The notes below the pieces were generated by a model, which worked only from the letters and a program-made list of their open reading frames with translations, was not told where the DNA came from and searched no databases. A stretch of 64,000 nt of DNA from Acetobacteraceae bacterium B3987 (GTDB lineage: Bacteria; Pseudomonadota; Alphaproteobacteria; Acetobacterales; Acetobacteraceae): assembly GCA_026537415.1 (NCBI GenBank), contig JAFNMF010000028.1, forward strand, positions 1 through 64,000, read 5' to 3'. This document shows, in pieces, positions 56,944 through 64,000 of the stretch (positions within the stretch are counted from its first letter, which is position 1; every line of letters starts with the position of its first letter). Position numbers and translations under genes: made by a program.

Positions 56944-57189
56944 TCAGGACTTCAGCCAACGAGCAATGGCGCAGAGACCTGCCAGAGCAGCCACGATGAC
57001 ACCACCCCACAGCAGGGTATGACCAACGCACTGGCAACGGCTCTTCGGCTCTTTCAGCTCTTCGCTGACAGACTGGAGTGTCTCCTGAGCGCGCTTAGCG
57101 TACTCCTCAGCCTTGGCTTTAAGCTCATCGGTGTTGATAACTTCCTCAGCCTTAGACTTGAGCTCATCAATATTGATAGCGTCTGCCAT
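56944..57189 (-). CDS. Small helical membrane-anchored protein
   Basis: 81-aa protein. A charged helical N-terminal region (repeated IDELKSKAEEVINTDELKAKAEEY) could form a coiled coil. A Cys-containing turn CQCVG and a C-terminal membrane helix (LLWGGVIVAALAGLCAIARWL) follow. AGGGAGGA precedes an ATG at 57195 directly and the ATG at 57189 at proper spacing; the latter is preferred. Function unknown; Cys pair and divergence from copA make a metal-related role possible but unproven. It resembles YtxH-like/YqjD-type tail-anchored proteins in layout. Confidence 0.6.
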   Translation of the reverse strand: MADAINIDELKSKAEEVINTDELKAKAEEYAKRAQETLQSVSEELKEPKSRCQCVGHTLLWGGVIVAALAGLCAIARWLKS

Positions 57190-57228
57190 GGTCATTCCTC
57201 CCTAAACCCACCGCCCCCGCCATTACAT

Positions 57229-57298
57229 TTGAATGACTGGTCCGGCAGATTAAATATTACACTTTTGTCAGAAAAATACTGACTACCGATAAGTGTAA
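57229..57298 (+). promoter_or_regulatory. copA promoter with nested dyad
   Basis: TTGAAT (57229-57234), 16 bases, TAAATA (57251-57256) resembles a sigma-70 promoter. Directly after it is a nested dyad: TTACACTT (57257-57264) / AAGTGTAA (57291-57298) outside, and GTCAG (57267-57271) / CTGAC (57279-57283) inside with the A-rich loop AAAAATA. The dyad overlaps the expected start of transcription, so a repressor site or RNA hairpin is plausible. It does not match the CueR motif I know. Confidence 0.55.
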
Positions 57299-57478
57299 CA
57301 CCGATGATTTTACCAATCAGCAAATTTCTTTCATGGGAGCCTCGTCTTTTCTGCATATGTCGGCTTCACGCTATGCAAAAAACATTTTTTCTTCTTCCCT
57401 GCCCGGCAAATGCTATTTTCTTCCTACATGCTGTTCCACAACACATCCGCCCATTCATCCACATACGGGGAGCCTTTC

Positions 57479-59953
57479 ATGCCTGCTTCACCATCCTTAC
57501 AGACCTTCCCTGTAGAAGGAATGAGCTGCGCCTCCTGCTCCGCACGGGTGGAAAAGGCCCTACAGGACGTGCCGGGTGTCGAGACAGCCAGCGTTAATCT
57601 GGCCACCGGCATGGCTCAGATTAAAGGTACGGCCTCACGCACAGACCTCATCCTCGCTGTGGAACAAGCCGGATATATCGTGCCATCGCCGCCAATCAGA
57701 TTACGCATCGAAGGGATGAGCTGCGCTTCCTGCTCCACACGGATAGAAAAGACCCTACAGGATGTCATCGGCGTGAGAGAAGCCAGTGTCAATCTGGCCG
57801 CCGGTACAGCACAGATCACAGGCACAGCCACACATCAAAAGCTCATCAGTGCCATCAAGGAAATGGGCTTTGCGGCCTCGCTGCTGGAGCATGAAAGCAA
57901 CCAGGACGTTGCCCAGGAACAGCAGCAGCGCATCAAACAGGCCACAAAGAGCCAATGGCGTGACCTGATAATCGCCGCCATGCTCTGGCTACTCATCCTG
58001 CTGATAACAATGGGTCATGGACTGGGCGTCATTCCACCCGGCATCCAACCCCTGACACAATGGGTACTGGCCAGTATTGCCCTTCTAGGACCGGGGCGGC
58101 GGTTCTATCGGGCAGGCCTCCCGGCCCTGCTACGCCGGGCACCCAACATGAATTCCCTTGTCGCACTGGGGACCGGGGCCGCCTATCTGTACTCCAGCCT
58201 TGTGGTTTTCTGCCCCTCCCTTCTGCCTGAGGGAACGCAGCATCTCTATTTTGATACCGTACTTGGTATTCTGACGCTCGTTCTGCTGGGCCGTGTGATG
58301 GAGGCCAGAGCAAAGGGCCGCACATCCGCCGCACTGGAGAGGCTGACCCATCTGCAACCGCAGAAAGCCCATCTCCTAACAGAGGGCCAATGCCACATCG
58401 TCCCCATTGCTCAGATACAGCCAGGGGATCATCTCCTCGTCCGGCCCGGCGAGCGTATTCCGCTGGACGGCTTGATTCTGGAAGGAAAGAGCCATCTGGA
58501 TGAATCCCTGCTTACAGGGGAACCCATGCCTGCGTTCCGTCAGGTAGGGGATAGCGTCATCGGAGGTACCATCAATCAGGAAGGCACCCTGACCATTCAA
58601 GCCACGGCAACAGGGGCCGACACCGTGCTTGCCCGTATCATCGATATGGTAGCACAGGCGCAGGGCGGTAAACTGCCTATCCAATCCCTTGTGGACAAGG
58701 TAACACTATGGTTCGTTCCGGCCATCATCCTGCTGGCCGTACTGATATTCATCGTCTGGATGAGTCTGGGTCCATCCCCTGCGCTGGGCTATGCGGTCGT
58801 CAATGCTATTGCCGTTCTGATTGCCGCCTGCCCCTGCGCCATGGGCCTCGCCACGCCAACAGCCATCATGGTCGGGACAGGCAAGGCGGCAGAAATGGGC
58901 ATCCTCTTCCGCAAAGGGGAAGCCTTACAAACACTGGAATCCACAAAACTGGTCGCCTTTGACAAAACCGGCACCCTGACATCCGGCCAGCCTCAGCTAA
59001 CAGAATTCTATCTGCTGGATAAGGAATCCTCCCACGCCCCTGAACAGACCGAAAAGACCCTTCTGGCTCTTGCCGCCTCTGTGGAGGAACAGTCTGACCA
59101 TCCTGTCAGTCGGGCCGTTGTCGCAGCTGCACAAAAACGCGAGCTACCTACCGCAAAAACAAGCCACGCCCACATTATCGCCGGGCTGGGCATTACTGCA
59201 CAGGATGAAGACGGGCAGGACGTTCATCTTGGCAGTCAGGCCTTCATGAAAACACTAGGCCTTTATAATAGCGAGGCCATCCGGCTTGCCGATAGTCTGA
59301 GCCAGAAAGGCACGTCCCCCCTCTTCATGGCCCATAAGGGGCACATCGTGGCCCTCATGGGTGTTGCCGACCCTGTCCGCCCTTCCGCTATGAAGGCCAT
59401 TGCTGCCCTACGGGCACAGAATGTCCGGACGGTCATGATTACCGGTGATGTCGAACCCACAGCCCTCCACATTGCCCGTATGGTAGGAATCGAAGATGTC
59501 ATTGCACAGGTAATGCCCCATGAGAAAAGCCAGACCGTCCAGAATCTCCAAAAGATTCACGGTTCTGTGGCGTTCGTGGGGGATGGCATCAATGATGCGC
59601 CTGCTCTGGCTCAGGCTGATACAGGGCTGGCCGTCAGCCACGGGACAGATATCGCCATAGAGGCCGCAGACCTCGTCCTGACAGGCGAGAACCTAATGGC
59701 CGTCCCCAATGCCATTGCCCTCTCCCGGGCCAGCATGACCATCATCAAGCAAAATCTCTTCTGGGCTTTCGCCTATAATATCGTGCTGATCCCAATTGCC
59801 GCAGGCATCCTCTATCCCTTTACCGGCACTCTGCTATCCCCCTCCTTCGCAGCGGGGGCCATGGCTCTTTCCAGCATCTTTGTACTGAGCAACACGCTCA
59901 GACTACGGCGTCTGCGTACTGTAGTGGAGGCCGAAACAGCCACAGCTTCCTAA
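57479..59953 (+). CDS. copA: Copper-translocating P1B-type ATPase
   Basis: 824-aa inner-membrane Cu(I) exporter. There are two N-terminal heavy-metal-associated domains with GMSCASC (Cys17/Cys20 and Cys82/Cys85), eight membrane helices, and the actuator TGEPMP. The transmembrane Cu-site CPC is Cys451-Pro-Cys453 (AACPCAMGLATP), with phosphorylation Asp495 (DKTGTLT) and VGDGINDAPALAQAD. The start at 57479 has GGGGAG 10 bases upstream. It is convergent with tyrB. A nested dyad lies in its promoter region. Confidence 0.95.
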   Translation: MPASPSLQTFPVEGMSCASCSARVEKALQDVPGVETASVNLATGMAQIKGTASRTDLILAVEQAGYIVPSPPIRLRIEGMSCASCSTRIEKTLQDVIGVREASVNLAAGTAQITGTATHQKLISAIKEMGFAASLLEHESNQDVAQEQQQRIKQATKSQWRDLIIAAMLWLLILLITMGHGLGVIPPGIQPLTQWVLASIALLGPGRRFYRAGLPALLRRAPNMNSLVALGTGAAYLYSSLVVFCPSLLPEGTQHLYFDTVLGILTLVLLGRVMEARAKGRTSAALERLTHLQPQKAHLLTEGQCHIVPIAQIQPGDHLLVRPGERIPLDGLILEGKSHLDESLLTGEPMPAFRQVGDSVIGGTINQEGTLTIQATATGADTVLARIIDMVAQAQGGKLPIQSLVDKVTLWFVPAIILLAVLIFIVWMSLGPSPALGYAVVNAIAVLIAACPCAMGLATPTAIMVGTGKAAEMGILFRKGEALQTLESTKLVAFDKTGTLTSGQPQLTEFYLLDKESSHAPEQTEKTLLALAASVEEQSDHPVSRAVVAAAQKRELPTAKTSHAHIIAGLGITAQDEDGQDVHLGSQAFMKTLGLYNSEAIRLADSLSQKGTSPLFMAHKGHIVALMGVADPVRPSAMKAIAALRAQNVRTVMITGDVEPTALHIARMVGIEDVIAQVMPHEKSQTVQNLQKIHGSVAFVGDGINDAPALAQADTGLAVSHGTDIAIEAADLVLTGENLMAVPNAIALSRASMTIIKQNLFWAFAYNIVLIPIAAGILYPFTGTLLSPSFAAGAMALSSIFVLSNTLRLRRLRTVVEAETATAS

Positions 59954-59962
59954 GACGAATCC

Positions 59963-59989
59963 GGGGCGGGCCAACACACAGCCCGCCCT
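59963..59989. terminator. Hairpin between convergent copA and tyrB
   Basis: Perfect 8-bp GC-rich stem GGGCGGGC (59964-59971) / GCCCGCCC (59981-59988) with a 9-base loop. No strong T run on either strand, so efficiency is uncertain. Confidence 0.6.
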
Positions 59990-60009
59990 AAATTCATCAG
60001 GTCTTCACA

Positions 60010-61212
60010 TCATGCTGAAGCCAGAACAGCAGCCAATGCTTCCACAACAGGCGGCAGGTTGCGTTCATTCAGCCCCGCCATGCAGACCCGGCCACTGCGA
60101 AGAACATAAACACCATGCTCCTCCCGTAGCCTGTCCACCTGAACGGGAGAGAGTTTCATCATGCTGAACATGCCTCGCTGTTCCAGCAAATAGCGGAAAT
60201 CCTGCCCCGGCAGACGCGCGGAAAGCTGCTCATGCAGCTCCTGCCGCATCTCCCGAATGCGTGCCCCCATAGCTGCTACCTCATCCTGCCAGAGACGTGA
60301 CAGAACCTGGTCCCCCAGAACAGCATCCACAAGCTGCGCCCCACGAACCGGCGGGCTGGAATAATTCCGCCGTACCGTCACTTTGAGCTGGCTCAACACA
60401 CGTTCTGCCGTCACCTTATCCGGACAGACGACTGAGAGTGCCCCGATACGGTCCCCATAAAGGGAAAATATCTTGGAAAAGGAACTGCTGAGCAGGAACT
60501 CAAGCCCCGCTGCAACCATCGCCCGGACGGCATAAACGTCCTCCTCCAGCCCACGCCCCAGCCCCTGATAAGCGAGGTCCAGAAACGGAATCAGGTTCCG
60601 TTCCTTCAGGACAAGCACAAGCGCATCCCACTGCTCATCTGTCAGGTCTGCTCCTGTCGGATTGTGGCAGCAAGGATGCAACAGGACGACATGCCCCGCT
60701 GGAATCTGGCGGATACAGGCCATCATGGCCTCAAAATCCACACCACCCGTTGCCGGGTCAAAATAAGGATAAGTGTGGGTTTTGAAACCGGCACCCTCAA
60801 AGATGGAAATATGGTTTTCCCATGTCGGGTTGCTGACCCACAATTCGGCCTGCGGGAAGTAACGGTGCAGAAAATCCGCCCCGACCTTCAGTGCCCCGGA
60901 CCCGCCAAGAGTCTGCACCGTAGCGATACGGGCCGCCTGTACCGGCTCACTCTCACGCCCAAAAAGCAGATGCTGGACAGCTTGCCGGTAAGAGGCCAAC
61001 CCTTCCATCGGCAGATACAGGTCTGGCTTATCCTGATGCCCAGCCAGCTTTTCATAAGCCTTGCGAATACAAGCAAGCTGCGGAACATGACCCGCTGCAT
61101 TGTAATATAGACCAATGCTGAGATTGACCTTCTCTGCCCGGTCATCCCGCTTAAAATCCTCCACCAATGAAAGGATTGGATCCCCCGGAGACAGTTCAAC
61201 AGACTGGAACAT
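60010..61212 (-). CDS. tyrB: Aromatic amino acid aminotransferase (TyrB type)
   Basis: 400-aa class I PLP aminotransferase. The N-terminal KVNLSIGLYYN, LYLPMEGL, TVQTLGGSGALKVGADF, HPCCHNPTGADLT and SSSFSKIFSLYGDR (PLP-Lys247) segments follow E. coli TyrB rather than AspC, which has VNLGIGVYKD. It should transaminate Phe, Tyr and Trp (and Leu/Asp) with 2-oxoglutarate. It starts 8 bases after the upstream decarboxylase stop, with the ribosome site inside the stop region (GGATAAAGAGG), so the two are an operon. Confidence 0.9.
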   Translation of the reverse strand: MFQSVELSPGDPILSLVEDFKRDDRAEKVNLSIGLYYNAAGHVPQLACIRKAYEKLAGHQDKPDLYLPMEGLASYRQAVQHLLFGRESEPVQAARIATVQTLGGSGALKVGADFLHRYFPQAELWVSNPTWENHISIFEGAGFKTHTYPYFDPATGGVDFEAMMACIRQIPAGHVVLLHPCCHNPTGADLTDEQWDALVLVLKERNLIPFLDLAYQGLGRGLEEDVYAVRAMVAAGLEFLLSSSFSKIFSLYGDRIGALSVVCPDKVTAERVLSQLKVTVRRNYSSPPVRGAQLVDAVLGDQVLSRLWQDEVAAMGARIREMRQELHEQLSARLPGQDFRYLLEQRGMFSMMKLSPVQVDRLREEHGVYVLRSGRVCMAGLNERNLPPVVEALAAVLASA

Positions 61213-61220
61213 GAACCTCT

Positions 61221-62912
61221 TTATCCTTTCTTCACGCTGCCGTTGCGTGGCCCCTGTGGGCCGTAATCATAATCTGCCACAACCATACCAAATTTCTTCA
61301 GGGCCTCCGGTGCATCCATCTCGGGAAGAAGAACCTCAATGAAAACGGCACGATCTGCCAGCTCCGCCTGCTTCAGGGCCTTATCCAGATCGCTGACAGT
61401 CTCCACCACGAGGGAAAGTGCCTTATCGTCACGGTCGAAAACACGGGGCAGATCAGCATAACGCCAGTTGGCAATGTCGTTATACCGGGACCGTTCACCC
61501 AGAATCAGACGTTCAATCGTGTACCCTCTGTTATTGAGCAGGAAGATGATGGGCTTCTGATCGTGCCGCAGAATGGAGGACAGCTCCTGCGCCGTCAGCT
61601 GGAAAGACCCATCCCCGATGAAGAGCAGATGCCGCCGCTGCGGGCTACCAAGCTGGGAACCGAAAAGAGCCGGCAATGTGTAGCCAATCGCCCCCCAAAT
61701 GGGCTGGGCAATATAATGCGTCCCCTTGGGGAACGGCGTGCCCAATAGGGCCGTGTTGCTCGTCCCAGCCTCACCAATCACGACATCCCCTTCCTTCAGG
61801 AACCGGGCCACACGGGGCCAGAGTGCCTCATGAGTCAGCCGATCCCCATTCTCACCGGGCAACGTCTCACCAGCAGTCGCCGGGCGAGTAGGTAGCGTAC
61901 GAGAAGAAGGCTTCACCTGCGCCAGAAGAGCCTCCAGCACCGCTCCGACAGGGGCCGCAGGAATGGAGCTGCCCGCAAGGCTGACCTCATAAGCGAGCAA
62001 ATTGATGAACGATTCGGAGCGGATATCATGCGTAAAGAAACCCGTATTAATCTCCGTAAAACGCAGACCAACACCAATCACGCAATCGGACTGGCTGACC
62101 AGCTCCTTGATGTCCGGGCGGCTGGCACCGCCGACATAGCCCCCCAGATAGTACGGGGCAGTTTCATCCAGCACGGCCTTGGCCGGGGCGGTGGCCAGAC
62201 AGGGGATGGCGCAACGCTCTGCCAGCTCCGCAATCTTACTGGCAACACCGAAACGATCTGCGTCAGAATCGAGAATCAGGACCGGCGACCGGGCCGCTGC
62301 CAGACGGGTGGCAATATGACGGGCCGCCAGAGCAACCTGCTCCGCATCACCCTGCGACACCACAAAGGCAAAAGGCTCGCTGGGGACTTCAATATGCAGA
62401 TGGGTAATGTCGGATGGCAGCTGAAGGTGAACAGGCCGCCGCTCCCGCCAGCAGGCCTGAAGAACCCGGTCAATCTCCTCAACAGCATTCTCCGGGGTCA
62501 GGCGGGCCTGAGCAACCGTATATTCGGCCATGCACCGCCCGATGTTACCATAGCCACCATCACCCAACGTATGATGAAGAAGGGCACGCCCCTCAACAGC
62601 ATGAAGCGGCGGAATCCCGGTAATATGCACAAACGGCACACGCTCGGCATAGGCACCGGCAATGCCACTGATGGCACCAAGGTCTCCCACGCCAAAGGTT
62701 GTCAGCAAGCCGCACAGGCCGGAAGTACGGGCGTAACCATCGGCGGCATAAGCAGCATTCAGCTCATTGCAGTTCCCTACGAATGTCAGAGACGCATCAG
62801 CTTCCACCTGTTCCAGAAAAGACAGATTGAAATCCCCCGGAACACCAAAAAGATGGCTGATTCCTGCCTCAACAAGGCGACGGGCCAGATAGGCCCCGAT
62901 CTGCATACGCAT
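61221..62912 (-). CDS. Indolepyruvate/phenylpyruvate-type 2-oxoacid decarboxylase (ThDP)
   Basis: 563-aa ThDP-dependent decarboxylase. The active-site residues match the PDC family: Asp27 (PGDFN), Glu50 (NELNAAYAADGYA), His113-His114 (LLHHTLGDG) and Glu467 (NNRGYTIE). ThDP/Mg binding is IGDGSFQLTAQE. Wording such as LFGVPGDFNLSFLEQ, TTFGVGDLGAISGIAGAYAE and HHTLGDG places it with indolepyruvate decarboxylase, KdcA and yeast PDC, not the Zymomonas/Acetobacter PDC type (FAVAGDYNL, CCNELN). Pyruvate, indolepyruvate or phenylpyruvate are possible substrates; sequence cannot choose. The start at 62912 has AGGAGTCATCC before it. It is the first gene of an operon with tyrB; an Lrp-type regulator is divergent. 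Confidence 0.88.
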   Translation of the reverse strand: MRMQIGAYLARRLVEAGISHLFGVPGDFNLSFLEQVEADASLTFVGNCNELNAAYAADGYARTSGLCGLLTTFGVGDLGAISGIAGAYAERVPFVHITGIPPLHAVEGRALLHHTLGDGGYGNIGRCMAEYTVAQARLTPENAVEEIDRVLQACWRERRPVHLQLPSDITHLHIEVPSEPFAFVVSQGDAEQVALAARHIATRLAAARSPVLILDSDADRFGVASKIAELAERCAIPCLATAPAKAVLDETAPYYLGGYVGGASRPDIKELVSQSDCVIGVGLRFTEINTGFFTHDIRSESFINLLAYEVSLAGSSIPAAPVGAVLEALLAQVKPSSRTLPTRPATAGETLPGENGDRLTHEALWPRVARFLKEGDVVIGEAGTSNTALLGTPFPKGTHYIAQPIWGAIGYTLPALFGSQLGSPQRRHLLFIGDGSFQLTAQELSSILRHDQKPIIFLLNNRGYTIERLILGERSRYNDIANWRYADLPRVFDRDDKALSLVVETVSDLDKALKQAELADRAVFIEVLLPEMDAPEALKKFGMVVADYDYGPQGPRNGSVKKG

Positions 62913-63071
62913 GGATGACTCCTGATAAAACGCTGGAGGAGACAACCCGAACTGAACAAGCCCGGAGCAGAAGGATTGCTTACCCTGCTACAAACGCTCC
63001 CCTTTCAAGACTGAGCATAAAGTGTTTTCCATGCTGCTAGTGTGCAGATCATTCATGAATTACATGAAATT

Positions 63072-63563
63072 ATGCACAGATTACGCACAGGAGTGCCCAC
63101 TTTGGATCATCTCGACTGGAAACTTCTCACAGCCCTTCACCGTAACGGGCGGCTGACCAATAAAGAGCTGGGGGATACCATCGGTCTCTCCCCCTCCCAA
63201 TGTTCCCGCCGCCGCCTCATGCTGGAGAAGGCTGGCATCATCCGGGGCTATGGTGCCCTGCTGGACCCTCAGGCCATGGGGCTGAATGTCGTGGCCTTTG
63301 TTCAGGTCATCATAAAGGATCACACCGCTGGGTCCTTTGAACGCTTTCAGGCCCTCATAGGCAATATCCCCATGGTGCAGGAAGCTTATGCTGTCAGCGG
63401 GGATGCGGATTATATCCTCAAGATTGTAACAAAGGACCTGCCCAGCCTGTCCGCTTTCGTTACAGACCGATTGCTGGCAAACGACACAATCGGCCATGTC
63501 AAATCCCATATTGCCCTCCGTCCCCTAAAAACAAATGGCCCTCTTCCGCCATTCCAGCCCTGA
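63072..63563 (+). CDS. Lrp/AsnC-family transcriptional regulator
   Basis: 163-aa regulator. The N-terminal helix-turn-helix (LDWKLLTALHRNGRLTNKELGDTIGLSPSQCSRRR) is typical, followed by a RAM ligand-binding domain (VAFVQVIIKDHTAGSFERFQ, AYAVSGDADYILKIVTKDL). Such proteins sense amino acids and often control adjacent catabolic genes. It is divergent from the decarboxylase/tyrB operon, with 129 to 159 bases between starts. The start is uncertain: GTG 63042, ATG 63072 and GTG 63093 are all in frame and none has a strong ribosome site. Confidence 0.85.
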   Translation: MHRLRTGVPTLDHLDWKLLTALHRNGRLTNKELGDTIGLSPSQCSRRRLMLEKAGIIRGYGALLDPQAMGLNVVAFVQVIIKDHTAGSFERFQALIGNIPMVQEAYAVSGDADYILKIVTKDLPSLSAFVTDRLLANDTIGHVKSHIALRPLKTNGPLPPFQP

Positions 63564-63772
63564 AAAGCAGCCAGAAGACAGGAAGTGACACCTCCCGGCA
63601 AAGAGAAAGCTGGCATCTTCAGGCAAGCCCGGATAAAGTCGCCCGACCATGAAGCCCCCTTCCGGCCAGAGCCATGGTGCTTACCCCCTAGCGGGAAGCA
63701 CTGTTTCCGTGGCCCTCCGGCAGGTCCGGCCCACCTGATGATGCACCACTGCTGGAGAGTGAACAGAACACC

Positions 63773-64000
63773 ATGAGCTGGCTGACCGAACATGTCCGTC
63801 CCAAACTGCGGAGCCTGTTACAGAGGGATGTGCCAGACAATCTCTGGACCAACTGTGAATCCTGCTCGCAGATGATGCTTACCAAAGAGCTGGTCCGTAA
63901 AAAGAAGGTCTGCCCTCATTGCGGACACCATATGCGTGCCACAGCCCATGAACGGATGAAATGGACCTTTGATGATGGGCATTACACCACCATCGATCTG
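63773..64000 (+). CDS. accD: Acetyl-CoA carboxylase carboxyltransferase beta subunit (partial)
   Basis: The first 76 residues of AccD are seen; the gene runs off the window edge. The Cys4 zinc ribbon (Cys28, Cys31, Cys47, Cys50: CESC...CPHC) and the following GHHMRATAHERM segment are diagnostic. The AccA-AccD dimer makes malonyl-CoA for fatty acid synthesis. In many Alphaproteobacteria accD follows trpB-trpA; here copA, tyrB, the decarboxylase and the Lrp regulator lie between. Confidence 0.93.
   Translation, partial: MSWLTEHVRPKLRSLLQRDVPDNLWTNCESCSQMMLTKELVRKKKVCPHCGHHMRATAHERMKWTFDDGHYTTIDL

Noticed and set aside
61221-62912. Simple label of pyruvate decarboxylase (pdc) as in Acetobacter
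   Set aside because: The N-terminal and central motifs match the indolepyruvate/phenylpyruvate/yeast type rather than the FAVAGDYNL type of known acetic acid bacterial PDC, so the broader name was used.

Overview
This 64 kb window is ordinary bacterial chromosome of about 57% G+C (rough estimate), densely packed on both strands. It looks like an acetic acid bacterium (Acetobacteraceae, Alphaproteobacteria). The support is the gene content and protein style: a cytochrome bc1 operon, a PhoB with the alphaproteobacterial winged-helix signature, etfD-etfB-etfA, sucA beside trpBA, and many short secreted proteins of unknown function. The genus cannot be fixed from sequence reading alone. There is no rRNA, CRISPR array, insertion sequence, integrase or phage gene; two tRNAs (Glu-TTC, Pro-CGG) are present.

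Layout. 1-8.0 kb: tRNA-Glu, a Tat-exported esterase, phoU-phoB-phoR, serine dehydratase, alkB, a small monooxygenase and ybaK. 8.1-15.1 kb: a Gly/Pro/Tyr-rich secreted protein, an orphan RND efflux pump, the petABC (bc1) operon with a clear sigma-70 promoter and terminator, and a 73-aa zinc-ribbon protein with a hairpin leader. 15.2-22.6 kb: aldo-keto reductase, a second OmpR-type two-component pair followed by two exported proteins (one SIMPL), an HtrA-like protease, and an AT-richer GT32 glycosyltransferase. 22.6-36.2 kb: hrpB, apt, a Bcr/CflA transporter, a VTT membrane protein, a Nudix hydrolase, a YhhS-like MFS transporter with highly-expressed codon usage, a LOG protein, murA, dcd, a DMT transporter, a 59-aa ORF, a GT4 glycosyltransferase and a lipoprotein. 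36.2-40.4 kb: dnaK (sigma-32 promoter), dnaJ, dapB. 40.4-42.5 kb: an AT-rich type II restriction-modification island. 42.5-52 kb: metK, trmB, ETF-QO/etfBA, tRNA-Pro, hemH, asd, a 2OG oxygenase. 52-64 kb: sucA, trpBA, copA, a tyrB-like aminotransferase with a 2-oxoacid decarboxylase, an Lrp/AsnC regulator, and the start of accD.

Two regions stand out. (1) At 60.0-63.6 kb a TyrB-type aromatic aminotransferase and a thiamine-diphosphate decarboxylase form a tight operon, with an Lrp/AsnC regulator divergent from it. By sequence the decarboxylase is of the indolepyruvate/phenylpyruvate/yeast-PDC subgroup, not the Zymomonas-type PDC typical of acetic acid bacteria. Together they look like a compact Ehrlich-type (amino acid to 2-oxoacid to aldehyde) module, lying between trpBA and accD. 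(2) At 40.48-42.33 kb an EcoRI-family restriction endonuclease (PD...ExK plus GNAIER recognition motif) is paired with a D12/Dam-class adenine methyltransferase, an uncommon partner as far as I know, and the pair is visibly AT-rich against its neighbours. GAATTC is not depleted in the window, which fits recent acquisition or a different specificity.

Electron flow links several genes: ETF to ETF-QO to ubiquinol to the bc1 complex. Regulatory elements read directly from the sequence include a heat-shock promoter for dnaK, tandem terminators between dnaK and dnaJ, a promoter with nested dyad upstream of copA, and a nested dyad upstream of the RND pump.
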